Shown here: in pieces, positions 35,474 through 44,269 of the stretch
Layout: each line of letters opens with the position of its first letter
How positions within the stretch are numbered: the stretch's first letter is position 1
DNA from: JAPLDB01 sp038230515
GTDB lineage: Bacteria; Bacteroidota; Bacteroidia; AKYH767-A; 2013-40CM-41-45
Assembly: GCA_038230515.1 (NCBI GenBank)
Contig: JBBRND010000001.1
Coordinates: 62,001-126,000, forward strand
Reading direction: 5' to 3'
Length of the DNA stretch: 64,000 nt
Made by a program: the position numbers and the translations under genes
Notes under the pieces: generated by a model
What the model was told of the DNA's origin: nothing
Databases searched by the model: none
Seen by the model: only the letters and a program-made list of their open reading frames with translations

Positions 35474-36076
35474 TTACTCTCCTTTTGTTTCTACAAAAAG
35501 CGAACTGGGATTTCCGAATTTTTGTTCGAAGACAAGTTCGCTTAGTTCCTTACGATACCGAGGCATTGTTTCGCGCTCACGTAAATTTTCAGGAAGCGAT
35601 TCATGATTGCCTGGGTAGCCACCAACGATGATGCTTATTACTTCGTACTCCACAGGCACTTCAAAGAGAATGCGGACATTCTCATAATTAATTCCTCCCA
35701 TCTGGTGAAGAAAAATTCCCATTGAGGTTGCCTGCAATAGAAGGTTGCCGATGGAAAGACCGACATCATGTTGCGAATGTGTGTTGGGAGAAGGATGTGA
35801 GCTGAAATTTTTTTTCGCAAGAACGATAATGAGAATTGCGCCATGCTGCGCCCAGATATGATTGTTTTCGCTGAGGCAGGAAAGTGTGCGCTGAAAATTT
35901 TCTTTGTCTTCTTTTCTTGCAACAATAAATCTCCACGGCTGCTCGTTGCGTGAAGAAGGTGCCCAGCGCGCGGCTTCAAAAATTTTGACGAGCGATTCAT
36001 CATCAATACTTTTTTCGCTGAACGCGCGGATGCTTTTGCGGGAAGAAATTAATTCATGAATTTCGTTTCTATTCAT
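35474..36076 (-). CDS. Nitroreductase family FMN-dependent oxidoreductase
   Basis: The 200-residue product has the family N terminus RKSIRAFSEKSID, ARWAPSSRNEQPWRFIV at about 36 and IIVGGYPGNHES at about 150. These proteins bind FMN as dimers and reduce nitro compounds or quinones with NAD(P)H. It overlaps the Fe-S protein gene by 8 bases and forms a compact group with the OsmC gene. Confidence 0.9.
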   Translation of the reverse strand: MNRNEIHELISSRKSIRAFSEKSIDDESLVKIFEAARWAPSSRNEQPWRFIVARKEDKENFQRTLSCLSENNHIWAQHGAILIIVLAKKNFSSHPSPNTHSQHDVGLSIGNLLLQATSMGIFLHQMGGINYENVRILFEVPVEYEVISIIVGGYPGNHESLPENLRERETMPRYRKELSELVFEQKFGNPSSLFVETKGE

Positions 36077-36308
36077 TGTGGTTTTCTTTTTCGTTATTCA
36101 TTGTAAAGCTCAATGCACCTGAAGGGCATTTTTTTATTTGATCAACGATTTGTGGTGTATCAGCTTCTTCGGGTGAAATCCACGGCTGCACCCTGGGATC
36201 GAACACCTGCGGTAACCCGCTAAAACAAATTCCGGAATGAATGCAGATATGCGGTTTCCATACGATGGTAACTTCACCGTTGCTGTATTGTTTTGTAATC
36301 GCTTTCAT
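36069..36308 (-). CDS. Small divergent 4Fe-4S (Fer4_19-type) protein
   Basis: The 79-residue product has PHICIHSGICFSGLPQVFDP near residue 19 and IKKCPSGALSF at about 58: three Cys in the first group and one in the second, which is the single-cluster pattern of the YjdI-like family. It probably acts as an electron carrier. It overlaps OsmC by one base and the nitroreductase by 8 bases, suggesting a redox operon. Confidence 0.85.
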   Translation of the reverse strand: MKAITKQYSNGEVTIVWKPHICIHSGICFSGLPQVFDPRVQPWISPEEADTPQIVDQIKKCPSGALSFTMNNEKENHNE

Positions 36309-36706
36309 TATTTGATTTCAATCTTGCCTGTAAGCAGTTTATGAATCGGGCATTTGTCTGCAACAAGCATCAACCGTGCGCGTTGTTCATCAGTAAGATT
36401 TCCTTCCAGAAAAACGTTCCGGTGAATAATGTTTTTCTCTACACCCTCTTCAATTACTTTTTCAATGTTCAAGGTTACTGAAATTTTCTTTAAATCCCAC
36501 TGCTTGTGCCGGGCATACATGCGGAGCGTGATGGCGGTGCAATTGCCTAACGAAGCAAGAAGAAATTGATGTGATGCGGGTCCGAGATCTTTTCCTCCTG
36601 ATTTTTCAGGTTCGTCACCGAGGAGCTGATGATTGCCGAGATCAATAGAGGTAGAAAAAATTCCACCATCATTAACGATTACAATGTCCTTTTCATACTT
36701 CAACAT
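36308..36706 (-). CDS. OsmC/Ohr family protein
   Basis: The 132-residue product has the OsmC fold pattern with GPASHQFLLASLGNCTAITLRMYA (first reactive Cys) and ADKCPIHKLL (second Cys) near the C terminus. Members reduce organic hydroperoxides with these two Cys. The gene lies between an isomerase-like gene (1-base gap) and the Fe-S protein gene. Confidence 0.88.
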   Translation of the reverse strand: MLKYEKDIVIVNDGGIFSTSIDLGNHQLLGDEPEKSGGKDLGPASHQFLLASLGNCTAITLRMYARHKQWDLKKISVTLNIEKVIEEGVEKNIIHRNVFLEGNLTDEQRARLMLVADKCPIHKLLTGKIEIK

Positions 36707-36707
36707 A

Positions 36708-37010
36708 TCAGTTCAAAGATATGGAAGGCATTACTAATGATGACTGATGATGAAAAGTAAGTTCGCTGATTTCTGGTTTCATGAATGCGATGAGCGGAAA
36801 TTGTGCAAGTGTATCCATTACTGAATTTTCTGATTTAGCTACGATAATCGTCCAGAGCCGGGTGCGCTCAAGATTTAATGTGTAGCACATTATCACTCCT
36901 GCATCCATCAGCGAATTTATTTTTGCGCGCTGTTCGGGAATGAGTTCTACAAATTTTTCAGTAAGTGTTTCGGGGAGTTTAAACTCTACCATGTATTGTC
37001 TTAGTTCCAT
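36708..37010 (-). CDS. Muconolactone-isomerase-like small protein
   Basis: Start ATG 37010 (MELRQYMVEF) is preferred; the longer frame would run into trpS. The 100-residue ferredoxin-like-fold protein has RTRLWTIIVAKSE and a DTLAQFPLIAFMKPEI segment, as in the muconolactone delta-isomerase family. There is no catechol pathway in the window, so the real role is unknown. It leads the OsmC/Fe-S/nitroreductase group. Confidence 0.65.
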   Translation of the reverse strand: MELRQYMVEFKLPETLTEKFVELIPEQRAKINSLMDAGVIMCYTLNLERTRLWTIIVAKSENSVMDTLAQFPLIAFMKPEISELTFHHQSSLVMPSISLN

Positions 37011-37065
37011 TCCGGTTGATATTAAAAACGGGTTAGAATGAAAACAAAAAGCAAGATAAAAAGTT

Positions 37066-38067
37066 TCAGAAATGCCGGAAGCCAATCAATCTTCTAGCTT
37101 CTGAAATGGTTTGGGATGCGCTCTCACGCGCCTTCTCTGCGCCCTGAGTAGCTACTTTGTGAATGAACTTTTCGTCAGAAGACAGGGCAAGAATTTTTTC
37201 GCGGAGCGGAGCAGTAAAAGCAATCATGTCTTCAGCCAATTGTTTTTTCATGTCACCGTAGCGTATCTTCATCGTGTTGTACAACTCTTCAAAATGATGC
37301 AGCGTTTCTGTTGAAGACACGACTTCCATGAGCGTAAAAATATTCTGAATCGCTTCGGGCTTCGGTTGGTTTTCAGTTGTAGGTCCGCTGTCAGTAACAG
37401 CGCGCATTACTTTTTTGCGGATCACTTCAGGAGCATCAGAAAGAAAAACAGCATTGCCCTCTCCTTCGCTCTTTCCCATTTTGCCCGCGCCATCCAACCC
37501 GGGAATTTTTACAAGCTGTGTTCCGTAATTAAATGCAACAGGTTCAGGAAATAAATCGTGCTTGTACATTCTGTTGAAACGGTTTCCGAAAGTGCGTGCA
37601 AATTCAAGATGCTGCTCCTGATCTTTTCCCACAGGAACTTTTGCTGCGCGGTGAATTAAAATATCAGCAGCCATCAGCACAGGATAAGTAAGCAGTCCTG
37701 CATTTACATTATCAGGATGCTTGCGGACTTTTTCTTTGAAAGTAGTTGAGCGCTCAAGCTCTCCCACGTATGCATTCATGTTAAGAAGAAGAAACAACTC
37801 TGCGGTCTCAGGCAAATCGCTTTGAATATAAATCGTGCACGCATCAGGATCAATTCCGCAGGCGAGGTATTCCACCAATACCTGTTTTACGGTTGCATGA
37901 AGATCTCCGGGAGTGGGATGCGTGGTGAGCGAATGATAATCTGCGATAAAGAAAAAGCAATTGTACTCATACTGCATCTTCACGAAATTTTTTATCGCTC
38001 CGAAATAATTTCCGAGATGCAGGTTGCCGGTGCTGCGGATTCCACTTACAACTGTTTCTTTACTCAT
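37066..38067 (-). CDS. trpS: Tryptophanyl-tRNA synthetase
   Basis: The 333-residue class I synthetase has GNLHLGNYFG (HIGH motif) at about 12, the tryptophan-site DLPETAELFLLLN and the GKMGKSEGEGN (KMSKS-like) motif at about 195. ATG 38067 is chosen; five extra residues upstream lie over the promoter box. Length is normal. Confidence 0.95.
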   Translation of the reverse strand: MSKETVVSGIRSTGNLHLGNYFGAIKNFVKMQYEYNCFFFIADYHSLTTHPTPGDLHATVKQVLVEYLACGIDPDACTIYIQSDLPETAELFLLLNMNAYVGELERSTTFKEKVRKHPDNVNAGLLTYPVLMAADILIHRAAKVPVGKDQEQHLEFARTFGNRFNRMYKHDLFPEPVAFNYGTQLVKIPGLDGAGKMGKSEGEGNAVFLSDAPEVIRKKVMRAVTDSGPTTENQPKPEAIQNIFTLMEVVSSTETLHHFEELYNTMKIRYGDMKKQLAEDMIAFTAPLREKILALSSDEKFIHKVATQGAEKARESASQTISEARRLIGFRHF

Positions 38068-38070
38068 TGG

Positions 38071-38078
38071 GCGAAAGT
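38071..38078 (-). promoter_or_regulatory. Promoter-like -7 box for trpS
   Basis: TACTTTCG on the minus strand ends 3 bases before the trpS ATG, so the transcript would be leaderless. Confidence 0.4.
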
Positions 38079-38129
38079 ACAATCCAAATTACTTTGATCA
38101 AACACGAAATTATTGCAGCTAAAATATCG

Positions 38130-38738
38130 TCAATGGTTGATGAAGAAATCAATCAACTGAAGCGTGATGGAAGTATCTATTGGGTCATCTGTTCTCACCA
38201 ATCCTACATCCTTCGCGTAATAAGATATTTCATAAAGTGTTTTCGGATAATTATAAAAAAAAGGGGATTCTTGATAAGCATCTACCCTGATTACATGATT
38301 ATATAAAACTCCATTCACAATAAGCGCTGTATCAGTTGTCCCCACTTCTCTCCATGAAGTTTCTTTATAAGAATACACTAAAAGATAATCTCCGGTGTGT
38401 TCTGAAAGATAAGCAACCTGCGATAGTCCTTCATCGTTCGGTTGCTGCACATGGTTTTCGGCAGGTGTGGAATATCCGTAAATCGGTTTTCCATTCCAGA
38501 AAGGTACTTTGACTACATCCGTATAACTGTTGTTAAGTTCATAGCTTGGATATGAATGTTCCATATAATTATTTTCTGTTTTATAAGTAACTGTGTCACC
38601 ATTTCCTTTGAGGTATCTCCACCAGGAACCGGGATATACTGGAAGATAAGACAATGGATAGATTGTCTGCAAAGGTTTGGATGGTTCCTTGCCGCATCCA
38701 GATACAATTGCTAAGAGAATTAAAAAATATTTTTTCAT
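38130..38738 (-). CDS. Putative lipoprotein
   Basis: Start ATG 38738 (MKKYFLILLAIVSGC) gives a lipoprotein signal with Cys at 15. The 202-residue product has YPLSYLPVYPGSWWRYL, a pattern found in uncharacterised Bacteroidota lipoproteins, and no known domain. It overlaps the upstream gene by 4 bases (ATGA), so the two are coupled. Confidence 0.7.
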   Translation of the reverse strand: MKKYFLILLAIVSGCGKEPSKPLQTIYPLSYLPVYPGSWWRYLKGNGDTVTYKTENNYMEHSYPSYELNNSYTDVVKVPFWNGKPIYGYSTPAENHVQQPNDEGLSQVAYLSEHTGDYLLVYSYKETSWREVGTTDTALIVNGVLYNHVIRVDAYQESPFFYNYPKTLYEISYYAKDVGLVRTDDPIDTSITLQLIDFFINH

Positions 38739-39346
38739 AACAGTACTCCTAGTGCAATGCATCCGAAGAGCTGCATCGAAGCTTGCGCTTTTTGTTTTTC
38801 AAAGGAAGAAAATAAAAGAGGGTCTGCATCCGTAAATATTGAATATGTAATACCCGCCAACGCTTCGCAATAAATTCTTTTGATGAAGAAGTATCTTATT
38901 CCATAATGTACCGAGATTTCATTTTTAGTTACCTCATGAGTTAAGGTTGCCCTAACAGGAATGCTCGGAACAGCAGTATCGTACATGATGACATCGTAAT
39001 AGTAATGCAGATGTTGAAAATTAAATCCCGCATGTCTAATAAATTTCTTTGCCAAAGAATCAACGAAAAACTTTATTCCAATATCCCACGATTTTTCATT
39101 GAAAATTTTGCGATCGTTTGTAGAGAATAAGAAACCGATACCAAAATCAAGTGAAATTTTTTGATGAATAAAAATCAAGGAAGCTTGAGGTGATAAAGCA
39201 TAATAAGGGCTATTGTTTTTTCTGATACGGATAGAAAAATCTCCATGAAAAGCACGTGCATTGATTGTATCGTCTGCTTTCAAATCAAAGCAGTAAAAGA
39301 AAAGCACCGTGAATAAAAGAAAAATATAATTTGAGTTTTTAAGCAT
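38735..39346 (-). CDS. Putative outer membrane protein
   Basis: Start ATG 39346 (MLKNSNYIFLL) gives a signal peptide of about 24 residues. The 203-residue product alternates hydrophobic and polar residues as a beta-barrel does. No family is recognised. It is translationally coupled to the lipoprotein gene, so the two may work together at the outer membrane. Confidence 0.6.
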   Translation of the reverse strand: MLKNSNYIFLLFTVLFFYCFDLKADDTINARAFHGDFSIRIRKNNSPYYALSPQASLIFIHQKISLDFGIGFLFSTNDRKIFNEKSWDIGIKFFVDSLAKKFIRHAGFNFQHLHYYYDVIMYDTAVPSIPVRATLTHEVTKNEISVHYGIRYFFIKRIYCEALAGITYSIFTDADPLLFSSFEKQKAQASMQLFGCIALGVLL

Positions 39347-39429
39347 GGTTAATTCTTCAAAAGTAGAAATATTGCTCTTGCATCGCAATTTGATCTTTTA
39401 AGTTTAATTTTAGCCGCTGAAAAAAATAA

Positions 39430-40971
39430 ATGAAATCAAAACTAAAACTTCTCGATGAAAAAATTGCCGAAGCTCAATTAGGTGGCGGCAAGAAACGCAT
39501 CGAAGCACAACATAAAAAAGGAAAACTCACAGCACGCGAGCGCGTACATTTTCTTCTTGACGAAGGCAGCTTTGAAGAAATTGGAATGTTGGTTACGCAC
39601 CGCTCCACAGAATTTGGTTTGGAGAAAGAAAAATACCTGGGCGATGGAGTGATTACCGGTTACGGAACCATCAACAGTCGCCTTGTGTATGTGTATGCGC
39701 AGGACTTCACCGTGTTTGGCGGATCGCTGAGTGAAGCACATGCAGAAAAGATTTGCCGCATCATGGATCTTGCAATGCAGAATGGTGCGCCCATTGTTGG
39801 ACTAAATGATTCGGGCGGTGCGCGCATTCAGGAAGGAGTGGTTTCTCTTGGCGGCTACGCTGATATTTTTTACCGCAACACGATGGCATCGGGAGTTATT
39901 CCGCAGATCAGCGCCATCATGGGACCATGCGCAGGTGGTGCGGTTTATTCTCCGGCAATCACCGATTTTATTGTGATGGTAGAAAACATGTCCTACATGT
40001 TTGTGACCGGACCGAATGTGGTGAAGACTGTTACGCACGAAGAAGTTTCGTCAGAAGAATTGGGTGGTGCGCAAACTCACGCTTCAAAATCCGGTGTTAC
40101 TCATTTCACTTCTGCGAACGAATTGGAGTGCATTGCACTCATTAAAAAAATGTTGAGTTACATGCCGCAGAACTGTGAGGACAGCCCTCCGGCTCTTGCG
40201 AATGAAAGTTCTGATGAATCGCGTCCCGGGCTCAACAATATTATTCCTGACAACTCGAATCAACCATACGATATTAAAGAAGTAATTGAAAAAGTTTGTG
40301 ACGAAGGAACTTTTCTCGAAGTGCATAAAGATTTTGCTGAAAATATTGTTGTCGGCTTTGCGCGGCTTGCAGGGAGGTCAATCGGCATCGTTGCCAATCA
40401 GCCTGCTCATCTTGCAGGTGTGCTTGACATTAATGCCTCCACCAAAGCAGCGCGCTTCGTTCGCTTCTGCGATTGCTTCAACATTCCGCTGTTGGTGTTT
40501 GAAGATGTTCCCGGTTTTCTTCCCGGCACGGATCAGGAATGGAACGGCATTATCACTAACGGAGCAAAACTTTTGTATGCATTCTGCGAAGCAACTGTTC
40601 CCCGCATTACGGTGATTACCCGCAAAGCTTATGGTGGTGCGTATGATGTGATGAACAGCAAGCATATCGGTGCTGATATGAATTATGCATGGCCTTCAGC
40701 AGAAATTGCTGTGATGGGAGCAAAAGGCGCAGCAGAAATTATTTTCAAAAAAGAAATCAGTGAAGCCAAAGACCCCGATGCAAAACTGAAAGAGAAAGAA
40801 AAAGAATACATCGAACTTTTTGCTAATCCATACAAAGCAGCAGAGCGCGGGTATGTGGATGAGGTGATCAATCCGGAAGACACGCGGAAGAAATTAATTA
40901 CCGCATTTAAAATGCTTGAAAACAAAGTAGCGAAACTGCCGAGGAAGAAGCATGGAAATATTCCTCTCTGA
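39430..40971 (+). CDS. Acyl-CoA (propionyl-CoA type) carboxylase, carboxyltransferase beta subunit
   Basis: The 513-residue product has the crotonase-like carboxyltransferase signatures FTVFGGSLSEAHAEKI at about 100, NDSGGARIQEG, MGPCAGGAVYSPA at about 165 and VITRKAYGGAYDVM at about 395. It transfers CO2 from biotin to acetyl- or propionyl-CoA. The matching biotin carboxylase subunit is not in the window. The mutase B12 subunit at 62.8 kb would act later in a propionyl-CoA to succinyl-CoA route; they are 22 kb apart. Confidence 0.92.
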   Translation: MKSKLKLLDEKIAEAQLGGGKKRIEAQHKKGKLTARERVHFLLDEGSFEEIGMLVTHRSTEFGLEKEKYLGDGVITGYGTINSRLVYVYAQDFTVFGGSLSEAHAEKICRIMDLAMQNGAPIVGLNDSGGARIQEGVVSLGGYADIFYRNTMASGVIPQISAIMGPCAGGAVYSPAITDFIVMVENMSYMFVTGPNVVKTVTHEEVSSEELGGAQTHASKSGVTHFTSANELECIALIKKMLSYMPQNCEDSPPALANESSDESRPGLNNIIPDNSNQPYDIKEVIEKVCDEGTFLEVHKDFAENIVVGFARLAGRSIGIVANQPAHLAGVLDINASTKAARFVRFCDCFNIPLLVFEDVPGFLPGTDQEWNGIITNGAKLLYAFCEATVPRITVITRKAYGGAYDVMNSKHIGADMNYAWPSAEIAVMGAKGAAEIIFKKEISEAKDPDAKLKEKEKEYIELFANPYKAAERGYVDEVINPEDTRKKLITAFKMLENKVAKLPRKKHGNIPL

Positions 40972-40977
40972 TTCACG

Positions 40978-42018
40978 ATGCACAAATCGCAATGCATGAT
41001 TCACGATTCACAATTCACAATTAAGAATGGGCTGGTTACATTATGCATTGCTGTTTGTGTATTGTGCATCTCCCTCTCAAGTTGTAATAACACCGATACA
41101 AAGCCAACAGCCAACAGCGAGAAACCGGTAGCTGCTTCCATAAGCGTTCCTTCTTTCAATGCGGACTCTGCTTATTCTTTTGTTCAAGCGCAATGCAATT
41201 TCGGACCGCGCACTCCGAATACAAAACAGCATGATGCCTGCGCTTCCTATCTTATCAGCAAAATGAAAACGTATTGCGACACGGTGCTAGTGCAGAAAGG
41301 ACAGGTAACTACTTTCAATAAAGTAAAACTGAACATTCAGAATATCATTTGCCAGTTCAATCCTCAAACAAAAAACCGGATTCTCTTATTTGCTCATTGG
41401 GATACGCGCCCGTGGGCTGATCAGGATACAGTTCATAAAGACGAACCGATACTTGCTGCTGATGATGCAGGAAGCGGAGTGGCAGTGCTGATGGAGCTTG
41501 CGCGTATTCTTTCATCACAAAAAATTTCTGTTGGTGTTGATCTTGTTTTTTTTGATGCAGAAGATTATGGTGTAAGAAGACAAGACGGACAGGATGATGA
41601 CAGCTACGCATTGGGCACTCAGTACTGGTGCAAAAATCTGGTGCCCTCAACTTATTCTGCCAACTATGGAATTTTACTCGACATGGTTGGCGCGCGCAAC
41701 GCTACGTTTCATATTGAAGGATATTCAAAACAGTATGCCTCGTTTGTCGTTGATAAAGTGTGGGGTGCGGCAAATCATCTTGGCTACTCATCGTACTTTC
41801 AATATGCCGATGGTGGTTTTGTAACGGATGATCACGTGTATCCGAATCAGATTTTAAATATTCCCTGCGCGGATATTATTTATACCAAGCCCGGAACTTT
41901 TACGTTTGGTGATCACTGGCATACGCACCGCGATAACATGGACATTATTGACAGGAATACGTTGAAGGCGGTTGGGCAGACATTGATGCAGGTTTTGTTT
42001 ACCGAAGCAGGAGCATAA
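40978..42018 (+). CDS. M28 family glutaminyl-peptide cyclotransferase-like lipoprotein
   Basis: The 346-residue product has a lipoprotein signal (lipobox LSSC, Cys at about 38). The M28 fold shows LLFAHWDTRPWAD, AADDAGSGVAVLMELA, FFDAEDYG and GDHWHTHRDNMD. HWDTRPWAD with DAEDYG is the pattern I associate with bacterial type II glutaminyl cyclases, which form N-terminal pyroglutamate on exported proteins. A true aminopeptidase is the alternative. The first 14 residues are encoded by a run of short ATTCACAATT-like repeats, so the start may be a later codon. Confidence 0.8.
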   Translation: MHKSQCMIHDSQFTIKNGLVTLCIAVCVLCISLSSCNNTDTKPTANSEKPVAASISVPSFNADSAYSFVQAQCNFGPRTPNTKQHDACASYLISKMKTYCDTVLVQKGQVTTFNKVKLNIQNIICQFNPQTKNRILLFAHWDTRPWADQDTVHKDEPILAADDAGSGVAVLMELARILSSQKISVGVDLVFFDAEDYGVRRQDGQDDDSYALGTQYWCKNLVPSTYSANYGILLDMVGARNATFHIEGYSKQYASFVVDKVWGAANHLGYSSYFQYADGGFVTDDHVYPNQILNIPCADIIYTKPGTFTFGDHWHTHRDNMDIIDRNTLKAVGQTLMQVLFTEAGA

Positions 42019-42039
42019 CCCAATCGAATAACGAATCCT

Positions 42040-43173
42040 TTGCATTCTGAAAAACAGAAATTATTTTTTCCAAATTTAGACGGGCTCCGGTTCTTCTCTT
42101 TCCTCGCTGTTTTTCTTTTACATGGTCTCGTTACAGATTCTCCGGCTATTCACGAAGCGAATTGGTTTAAGCAGAGCAAACTTCTCGCACATGCCGATCT
42201 GGGAGTAAGCTTCTTTTTCGTACTCAGCGGATTTCTCATCACCTATCTTTTGCTTTTTGAAAATCAGTCGCGTGGAAAAATTGATGTAGGTTCATTTTAT
42301 GTAAGACGTGTGCTGCGCATCTGGCCGCTTTATTTTTTCTGTGTCATTTATGGTTTTATCATCACACCACATTTGCGAATACTGATGGGACAATCGCCTG
42401 CCGAAAATGCAAACCCGCTTTTGTCTGCAACATTTCTCAACAACTTCGACCGCATACACAACGGACCTCCGCAATCTGCCGTGCTTGGTGTGCTGTGGTC
42501 TATTGCGGTGGAAGAACAATTCTATTTGTTGTGGCCTCTTCTTCTTTTCTTCGTTCCTAAAAAATATTTTCAATGGATATTTTTCACGGTCATAACAGTG
42601 TCCTTAGTTTACAGATCATTCCAGCAGGGTGAGGTGGCGGAAAATCATACGCTCGGTGTAATTTCCGACATGGCTATCGGTGGACTGGCTGCATGGCTTT
42701 CCATCCGGAAGAATTTTTTTGAAAAAATGTTTGAAAAGATTCCAAAGCCGGTTACGCTCATTTTTTACACCGTTACTTTTTTGCTCATTGTCTTTTGGTA
42801 TCAGTTGTTTTCGTTTCGTGAATTAATTGTTTTCAGGCGGGTAATTATGGCAACTGCATTTGCATGGATTATTGTGGAGCAGAACTACAATTCAAAATCA
42901 TATTTCAAAATTTCGAACTTCAAAATAATTTCGCGGCTCGGGAAATATACGTACGGTCTTTATTGCCTGCACCCGATAGCCATATCAGCTACCATAGTCG
43001 GCTTGCGGGCATTGGGAATAAATAAAACCGGCTGGCAGATTATTTTTCTTCAGATTCCCGTTTCGCTGCTCGTTTCCATTTTGCTCAGCTACGTAAGCTA
43101 TCATGCTTTCGAAAAACATTTTCTGAAGCTGAAAGAACGCTTTGCTTACATCACGAAAGGGAAAGCGGTTTAA
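42040..43173 (+). CDS. Acyltransferase 3 (OafA-like) membrane protein
   Basis: The 377-residue product has about ten membrane segments and the family motifs: LDGLRFFSFLAVFLLHG near the N terminus, FFVLSGFLITYLL at about 62, FYVRRVLRIWPLYF at about 85 and SIAVEEQFYLLWPL at about 150. It transfers acyl groups to sugars or glycans at the membrane. TTG 42040 is the likely start (22 bases after the M28 gene); no ATG precedes the first motif. Confidence 0.85.
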   Translation: MHSEKQKLFFPNLDGLRFFSFLAVFLLHGLVTDSPAIHEANWFKQSKLLAHADLGVSFFFVLSGFLITYLLLFENQSRGKIDVGSFYVRRVLRIWPLYFFCVIYGFIITPHLRILMGQSPAENANPLLSATFLNNFDRIHNGPPQSAVLGVLWSIAVEEQFYLLWPLLLFFVPKKYFQWIFFTVITVSLVYRSFQQGEVAENHTLGVISDMAIGGLAAWLSIRKNFFEKMFEKIPKPVTLIFYTVTFLLIVFWYQLFSFRELIVFRRVIMATAFAWIIVEQNYNSKSYFKISNFKIISRLGKYTYGLYCLHPIAISATIVGLRALGINKTGWQIIFLQIPVSLLVSILLSYVSYHAFEKHFLKLKERFAYITKGKAV

Positions 43174-43184
43174 CGGAGATTGCC

Positions 43185-43415
43185 TTCCGGCAAAAAGGAT
43201 GGGCATTCCGGTCAAAAGGTTCAATTGAACGGTAAAATCGTTGGGTACTTCGGCAAAAGGGATGGGTTGGCCAGTTAAACCGTTGGGTACTCCCGTAAAA
43301 GCGTTTGGTTGGCTGGGAAAACCGTTGGGGCCTCCAGTAAAACCGTTTGGTTGGCTGGGAAAACTGTTGGGGCCTCCGGTAAAACCGTTGGGTTGGCTGG
43401 AAAAACCGTTGGGGT
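43185..43415. repeat. 21-bp tandem array 3 (between acyltransferase gene and ssb)
   Basis: Eleven contiguous 21-base units. The left part of each holds CCGG or a variant (43187, 43208, 43229, 43250, 43271, 43292, 43313, 43334, 43355, 43376, 43397), followed by TAAAACCGTTGGG. The register never slips. From about 43311 two unit subtypes alternate (GGCTGGG..., CTCC(A/G)G...), giving a 42-base higher-order period. Confidence 0.92.
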
Positions 43416-43758
43416 CATTTTTACAGCAAAACCACTTATTTTTCTCAAAATAAAGGTTTTTCGAAAAATCAATCCTTCCGCTTCGGGTGGCTTCAGGTGT
43501 TGTATGATGGATTGTGTGTGGCTCAACTCACGGATAGCGGGTGCACTTCTTCGGCTTTGCAGGTAGTTTCAATCAGGTGTATTTGGAGAGAATATTTTTT
43601 TGATGGGATGAAAAATTCCCGACCAGTTAAATATACCCTACTGTTTAAACCATGGACTATAGCTTTTATTTTTTCTGCCGGTTTATTTTCCGATTAAAAC
43701 TTTTTCTATTTTCACATCCTCAAATTCAAAATTGTTCAACCCTAAAATTTAATTTATC
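43416..43758. other. Intergenic stretch before ssb with no recognised gene
   Basis: About 340 bases between array 3 and ssb. No protein-like frame with a proper start, no RNA motif and no clear promoter consensus was found. The ssb promoter must lie here. Confidence 0.3.
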
Positions 43759-44196
43759 ATGAGTGGAGTCAACAAAGTTATTTTGGTAGGTCATGTGGGC
43801 AAAGACCCAGAAGTGAAATACCTTGAAGGCGGAGTGGCAGTGGCAAAATTTTCTCTTGCTACTACCGAAACGTATAAAAACAAAGAAGGTCAGAAGGTGG
43901 AAAACACCGAGTGGCACAACATCGTGATGTGGCGTGCACTTGCAGAATTGGCGGAAAAGTATGTACGCAAAGGAAATCTTCTTTATATTGAAGGAAGAAT
44001 AAAAACACGCCAGTACGGAGAAGAGAATAATAAAAAGTATTTCACGGAAATACTCACAGACAACATGACCTTCCTTGGGAGTAAAAAAGATGGTGCTGGC
44101 TCTTCGCAATCATCATCACCTGCTGACAGCGGCAGAACAATTGATGCACCCGCACCCGAAATGGCTGCAGGACCTACGGACGATCTTCCGTTTTAA
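43759..44196 (+). CDS. ssb: Single-stranded DNA-binding protein
   Basis: The 145-residue product starts MSGVNKVILVGHVGKDPEVKY, the Ssb OB-fold N terminus, with TEWHNIVMWR at about 52 and a C-terminal acidic tail ending DDLPF, the docking site for replication and repair partners. Position directly upstream of gldE is common in Bacteroidota. Confidence 0.95.
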   Translation: MSGVNKVILVGHVGKDPEVKYLEGGVAVAKFSLATTETYKNKEGQKVENTEWHNIVMWRALAELAEKYVRKGNLLYIEGRIKTRQYGEENNKKYFTEILTDNMTFLGSKKDGAGSSQSSSPADSGRTIDAPAPEMAAGPTDDLPF

Positions 44197-44220
44197 TTTT
44201 CAATACAACTCTTAAAATCA

Positions 44221-44249
44221 GGCGCAAGGTTTTTACATAACTTTGCGCC
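44221..44249 (+). promoter_or_regulatory. Inverted repeat with embedded -7 box for gldE
   Basis: GGCGCAA (44221-44227) and TTGCGCC (44243-44249) form a 7-bp stem. The downstream arm overlaps TAACTTTG (44238-44245), a TAnnTTTG promoter box. The hairpin could terminate ssb transcripts while the box starts those of gldE; because arm and box overlap, RNA folding and promoter use may compete. Confidence 0.5.
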
Positions 44250-44269
44250 TCTTCTTTTCATCAACACAC

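Noticed and set aside
44243..44269. TTG 44243 as the GldE start
   Set aside because: It lies inside the promoter box and hairpin; TTG 44270 or ATG 44354 are more plausible.
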